Origin: an uncultured bacterium
GTDB taxonomy: Bacteria; Bacteroidota; Ignavibacteria; Ignavibacteriales; Melioribacteraceae
Direction: 5' to 3'
Assembly (NCBI GenBank): GCA_937936675.1
Contig: CALDDL010000123.1
Span: 1-11,430 of the forward strand
Length of the DNA stretch: 11,430 bases
Shown: piece after piece, positions 9,061 through 11,430 of the stretch
How the letters are laid out: each line of letters opens with the position of its first letter
Position numbering within the stretch: the stretch's first letter is position 1
The notes under the pieces: generated by a model
Database searches by the model: none
The model's input: only the letters and a program-made list of their open reading frames with translations
Told to the model about the DNA's origin: nothing
Made by a program: the position numbers and the translations under genes

Positions 9061-10509
9061 ATGTTGAGTTCAGTTAAAACAAAAGTACACTTCTCTTACT
9101 TTTATCTTCTAATCGGTTTTATATCTCTTTTCTTTTCTAACGGTCGTTGGGCTATACCGATAGCTGCATTTTTAGCACCGGTATTTTTAGTACGTTTTCT
9201 CAGATTTCAAAAACCATTGAAGGGATTTTTATTCTTAATTGCAGCGGGATTTATTTCCAATATCTTCATCTGGGAAGAATTGGTTCCGGTTTCGGGTATA
9301 TTTTATTATGTAATGACTTTTATGATGAGCTTATTCACAGCTCTTGTTTTTCTTATCGATAGAATTTATTCACAGCGTTTGAAGGGAATTATTTCCACGC
9401 TTGTTCTTCCATCTGTATATGTAATTATGGAATACATTTCTGTTTTGACAAATCCCGGAGGAAGTTTTGGAGCTTTGTCAACCACACAATCATCCTTGCC
9501 ATTATTGCAAATAATTTCCATAACAGGTCTTTGGGGAATTACTTTTATAATTCTCTGGACAGCATCTATTATCAACTGGCTATTAGATAATAATTTTGAT
9601 AAGTCTGCATTACGCAAAGCTTCTTGGGCTTATCTATTCCCTATCATTATAGTCATTCTTTGGGGACAGATTCGTTTAACAAATGTTTCTTCTATCAGAA
9701 CTGTAAAAATTGCGTCTATTAATATACCAAGTTCAGACATGCAGCATATTTTTAACGATCAACCCGACTCTATTAATGAAAAAATTAATAGCAGCTTTTT
9801 GAATAACTGTGAAATAGCGGCTAAGTCTGAAGCAAAATTTGTTTTTGGAAATGAAATAATGCTAAATCTTAATTCCGATAAAGAAGCTGAATATATAGAG
9901 AAAGCAAAATCGGCAGCAGTGAATAACCAAATATATATTGGACTTCCTTTATTGATATACCCGATAGAAAATCCTGATGTAAGACCGATGAATAAGATTA
10001 CTTGGATATCTCCGGACGGAAAAATATTATTTGAATATTATAAAGCAAAACCCACTCCGGGAGAGGGGAATTATGGTGATGGTGTGATTCGGTACTTTGA
10101 TTCGCCTTATGGACGTATAAGTTCTGTTATCTGTTTTGATATGGATTTTCATGAATTGATTCAGCAGGTCAATGAAATGAACGTTGATATTATGCTTGTC
10201 CCCGGAAACGATTGGAAAGAGATTACACCGTATCACACCTATGCAGCTTCTTTCAGAGCTATCGAGCAGGGATTTAATCTAGTTCGTTCAGCTTCGCGTG
10301 GGTTATCGGCTTCTTTCAATTATAAAGGAGAAGTTTTATCATATCAGAATTATTTTAATACTAAAGATGAAATCTTTTATTCCGATGTGCCGATGAAGGG
10401 ACAACAAACTATCTATGCTGTTATAGGAGATTCATTTGCATGGGCAAGTTTTCTCTTCTTTGTTTTAGTAAGTATTTTTGTTTTCAGAAAAAAGAAAAAG
10501 GCAGTATAG
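9061..10509 (+). CDS. lnt: Apolipoprotein N-acyltransferase-like membrane carbon-nitrogen hydrolase
   Basis: This 482-aa protein has the Lnt layout: several N-terminal membrane helices (about 11-25, 30-46, 54-71, 80-99, 109-126, 148-176, 190-203), a nitrilase-fold domain (about 208-445) and a C-terminal helix (about 455-476) before a KKKK tail. Lnt moves an acyl chain from a phospholipid to the N-terminal cysteine of lipoproteins at the periplasmic face of the inner membrane. The segment from NPGGSFGAL to the following helix resembles the Lnt GSxWxxLAYTQ region. The triad is E265 (FGNEIML), K328 (YYKAK) and C358 (VICFD). E335 in PGEG matches the second essential Glu of E. coli Lnt, and GNDW followed by RAIEQGFNLVRSASRGLSA is the conserved C-terminal block. 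Oddly, Lys to Cys is only 30 residues, against 52 in E. coli (K335, C387), so an arm near the active site is missing. The residue after C-F is Asp, where E. coli has Glu (CYE). The start is ATG with only a weak GGGG upstream. It may be a true but divergent Lnt or a paralogue with another acceptor. Confidence 0.8.
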   Translation: MLSSVKTKVHFSYFYLLIGFISLFFSNGRWAIPIAAFLAPVFLVRFLRFQKPLKGFLFLIAAGFISNIFIWEELVPVSGIFYYVMTFMMSLFTALVFLIDRIYSQRLKGIISTLVLPSVYVIMEYISVLTNPGGSFGALSTTQSSLPLLQIISITGLWGITFIILWTASIINWLLDNNFDKSALRKASWAYLFPIIIVILWGQIRLTNVSSIRTVKIASINIPSSDMQHIFNDQPDSINEKINSSFLNNCEIAAKSEAKFVFGNEIMLNLNSDKEAEYIEKAKSAAVNNQIYIGLPLLIYPIENPDVRPMNKITWISPDGKILFEYYKAKPTPGEGNYGDGVIRYFDSPYGRISSVICFDMDFHELIQQVNEMNVDIMLVPGNDWKEITPYHTYAASFRAIEQGFNLVRSASRGLSASFNYKGEVLSYQNYFNTKDEIFYSDVPMKGQQTIYAVIGDSFAWASFLFFVLVSIFVFRKKKKAV

Positions 10510-10520
10510 AATACTAATTG

Positions 10521-10770
10521 TTTCGGCATACTGATGCTGCTTGGTGCTATTGGGTGCAGTTGCAAACAATTCAGTGCGGTTCGGTTCACATTAGTGCGAA
10601 TAGGTGCAATCGTTGGAGATTAAGTGCAGTACGAAGCAACTTAGTGCAAGTTATTGCGGTTCGATGCGTGTTAGTTCACATCGGAGCACCTCTAAGCAGG
10701 CTAGTGCCCTTCGGTGCAATTGAGTGCAATCGGAATCACATAAGTGCAACCTTATGCCAACCGGTGCAAG
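10521..10770. repeat. Degenerate tandem repeat with exact 10-bp period, about 25 units
   Basis: Cutting the sequence every 10 bases from 10521 gives about 25 units that align without any insertion or deletion. The consensus is roughly Y-N-R-G-T-G-C-A-A-T. Over the 24 units from 10531, counted by eye: column 7 is C in 23, column 6 is G in 20, column 3 is a purine in 20, column 5 is T in 18, column 1 is T in 17, and columns 4 (G) and 8 (A) are 15 each. The unit at 10521 also has G and C in columns 6 and 7. Column 3 often alternates A and G, so TTAG-type and TCGG-type units tend to take turns, hinting at an older 20-bp unit. GC is 116 of 240 bases (48%), well above the neighbouring DNA. The array fills the gap between two convergent genes, starting about 12 bp after one stop codon and ending 8 bp before the other. 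It is not a CRISPR array, because there are no spacers. Function unknown. Confidence 0.85.
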
Positions 10771-10777
10771 TTAGGAA

Positions 10778-11119
10778 TTAATCTTGGTCAGACCACTTCT
10801 TCCAGATATCCGGTTGGTAGCCGAGCGTTACTTCTTTGCCATTCCTTACTATCGGTGTTTTGAATAGCAGAGGATCATTTAATAATTCAGTTTCGATATC
10901 GTGAGTCATAAATTTTAAGTTCCGCTCACGATATCTTTTCCCTTCGGTATCAATTAATTCTTCTACGGTATAAACTCGTTTGATGCTATCCAATTCTCCC
11001 GGAGAGATTCCCTTTTCGGCAAGATTTCTGAAATGATATGGAATTTTTCTTTCTTTAAAGAAGCGTTCGGTCTTTTTTGTGTCGAAGCACTTAACCGTGC
11101 CAAATATCTGTATGTTCAT
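10778..11119 (-). CDS. ArsC/Spx/YffB-family thioredoxin-fold protein
   Basis: This 113-aa protein has the usual size and pattern of the arsenate-reductase-like family (ArsC, Spx, YffB). It opens with a beta strand, then C11 in KCFDTKK, the position of the family's active-site cysteine, then FFKERKIPYHFRNL. In the middle is LIDTEGKRYRERNL (about 55-68), like the LxxTxGxxYREL segment of ArsC relatives. Near the end are FKTPIVRNGKEVTLGY (about 86-101) and a tryptophan-rich tail. C11 is the only cysteine, so the CXXC redox switch of Spx is absent. The position often occupied by Arg in (K/R)RP reads K87-T88-P89, so a key oxyanion-binding Arg of classical ArsC may be missing. Arsenate reduction is therefore not assured; it may be a YffB-like protein of unknown role. 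The start ATG lacks a clear ribosome-binding site. It lies 41 bp downstream of ruvA on the same strand, so they are probably cotranscribed, and it converges with the Lnt-like gene across the repeat array. Confidence 0.8.
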   Translation of the reverse strand: MNIQIFGTVKCFDTKKTERFFKERKIPYHFRNLAEKGISPGELDSIKRVYTVEELIDTEGKRYRERNLKFMTHDIETELLNDPLLFKTPIVRNGKEVTLGYQPDIWKKWSDQD

Positions 11120-11160
11120 AAAAATAATTCTTTATTATAAATTATGTTTTTTTCTTTAAG

Positions 11161-11430
11161 CTAACTATTTAGAGCAGCGAGTGAATCCTTAATTAAGTCT
11201 TCAATCTTTGCCTCAGGATTTTTATCTAGGCAAGCTCTCACAGCACGCTCGGCGATCTTTTGATTATAACCAAGATTAACTAATGCGGTAACAGCATCAT
11301 TACGAACTGTATAAGATTTTAGCTGGGTGACGCTTTCTTCACCCAATTCAATTGAATGAGAAAGGGCATTAATTTTATCACGAAGTTCAATAATCATTCT
11401 CTCGGCGGTTTTTCTTCCAATTCCCGGTGT
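11161..11430 (-). CDS. ruvA: Holliday junction branch migration protein RuvA, C-terminal part (5' end outside window)
   Basis: The reading frame stays open to the window edge, giving 89 codons plus the stop, against about 200 for a full RuvA. The first visible residues, TPGIGRKTAER at 11398-11430, are the second helix-hairpin-helix of RuvA domain II, which contacts the DNA backbone at the junction (E. coli has PGIGKKTAERL). MIIELRDKI follows, then a variable linker, then the small helical domain III (DAVTALVNLGYNQKIAERAV), which binds the RuvB motor. The methionine at 11395-11397 is internal, because the family motif continues upstream of it. RuvA tetramers hold Holliday junctions while RuvB drives branch migration in recombinational repair. 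The transcript likely continues into the ArsC-like gene. Confidence 0.95.
   Translation of the reverse strand, partial: TPGIGRKTAERMIIELRDKINALSHSIELGEESVTQLKSYTVRNDAVTALVNLGYNQKIAERAVRACLDKNPEAKIEDLIKDSLAALNS

Noticed and set aside
9147..9362. Plus-strand open frame within the Lnt-like gene
   Set aside because: It overlaps the membrane helices of the real gene in another frame, with no independent support.
10521..10770. CRISPR array
   Set aside because: The repeats abut each other with a 10-bp period and no spacers, and no cas genes are present.
10510..10777. Intrinsic terminator between the convergent genes
   Set aside because: I searched for a GC-rich stem followed by a T-run on either strand and found none; the repeats are direct, with only the tetramer TGCA self-complementary.

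Overview
The window is AT-rich and reads as chromosome of a Gram-negative bacterium. It carries an inner-membrane periplasmic-glucan synthase and an apolipoprotein N-acyltransferase-like enzyme, both of which presuppose a cell with an outer envelope. The AT-rich coding style, and the lack of strong Shine-Dalgarno sites at most starts, suggest the Bacteroidota/Ignavibacteriota (FCB) side of the tree. This placement is an impression from protein style and was not tested.

Layout: (1) 1-90 is the leader and probable promoter of the first gene, with an unusually strong GGAGGAG ribosome-binding site. (2) 91-8802 (+) is one giant gene for a cyclic beta-1,2-glucan synthase (NdvB/ChvB/Cgs type, 2903 aa). 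Its domains run GT84 glycosyltransferase, GH189/glycoamylase-like cyclisation domain, then a GH94 phosphorylase-like C-terminal half. (3) 8803-9060 is a very AT-rich spacer with two small inverted repeats. (4) 9061-10509 (+) is a membrane carbon-nitrogen hydrolase of the Lnt family with an intact Glu-Lys-Cys triad but a shortened Lys-to-Cys segment. (5) 10510-10777 is a non-genic gap filled almost entirely by a degenerate tandem repeat with an exact 10-bp period. (6) 10778-11119 (-) is a small ArsC/Spx/YffB-family thioredoxin-fold protein. (7) 11161-11430 (-) is the C-terminal part of RuvA, cut by the window edge.

The two plus-strand genes both act at the cell envelope: glucan synthesis and export-side osmoprotection, and probable lipoprotein acylation. 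They are separated by a 258-bp spacer, so a single operon is not assured. The two minus-strand genes are 41 bp apart and probably cotranscribed from ruvA toward the arsC-like gene. The two gene pairs converge on the 10-bp repeat array.

The most unusual item is this array: about 25 units of a YNRGTGCAAT-like motif, with no insertion or deletion over roughly 250 bp. One column is C in 24 of 25 units. GC is about 48% in an otherwise AT-rich neighbourhood. I cannot assign it a function. No CRISPR array, tRNA, rRNA, transposase or integrase was seen.
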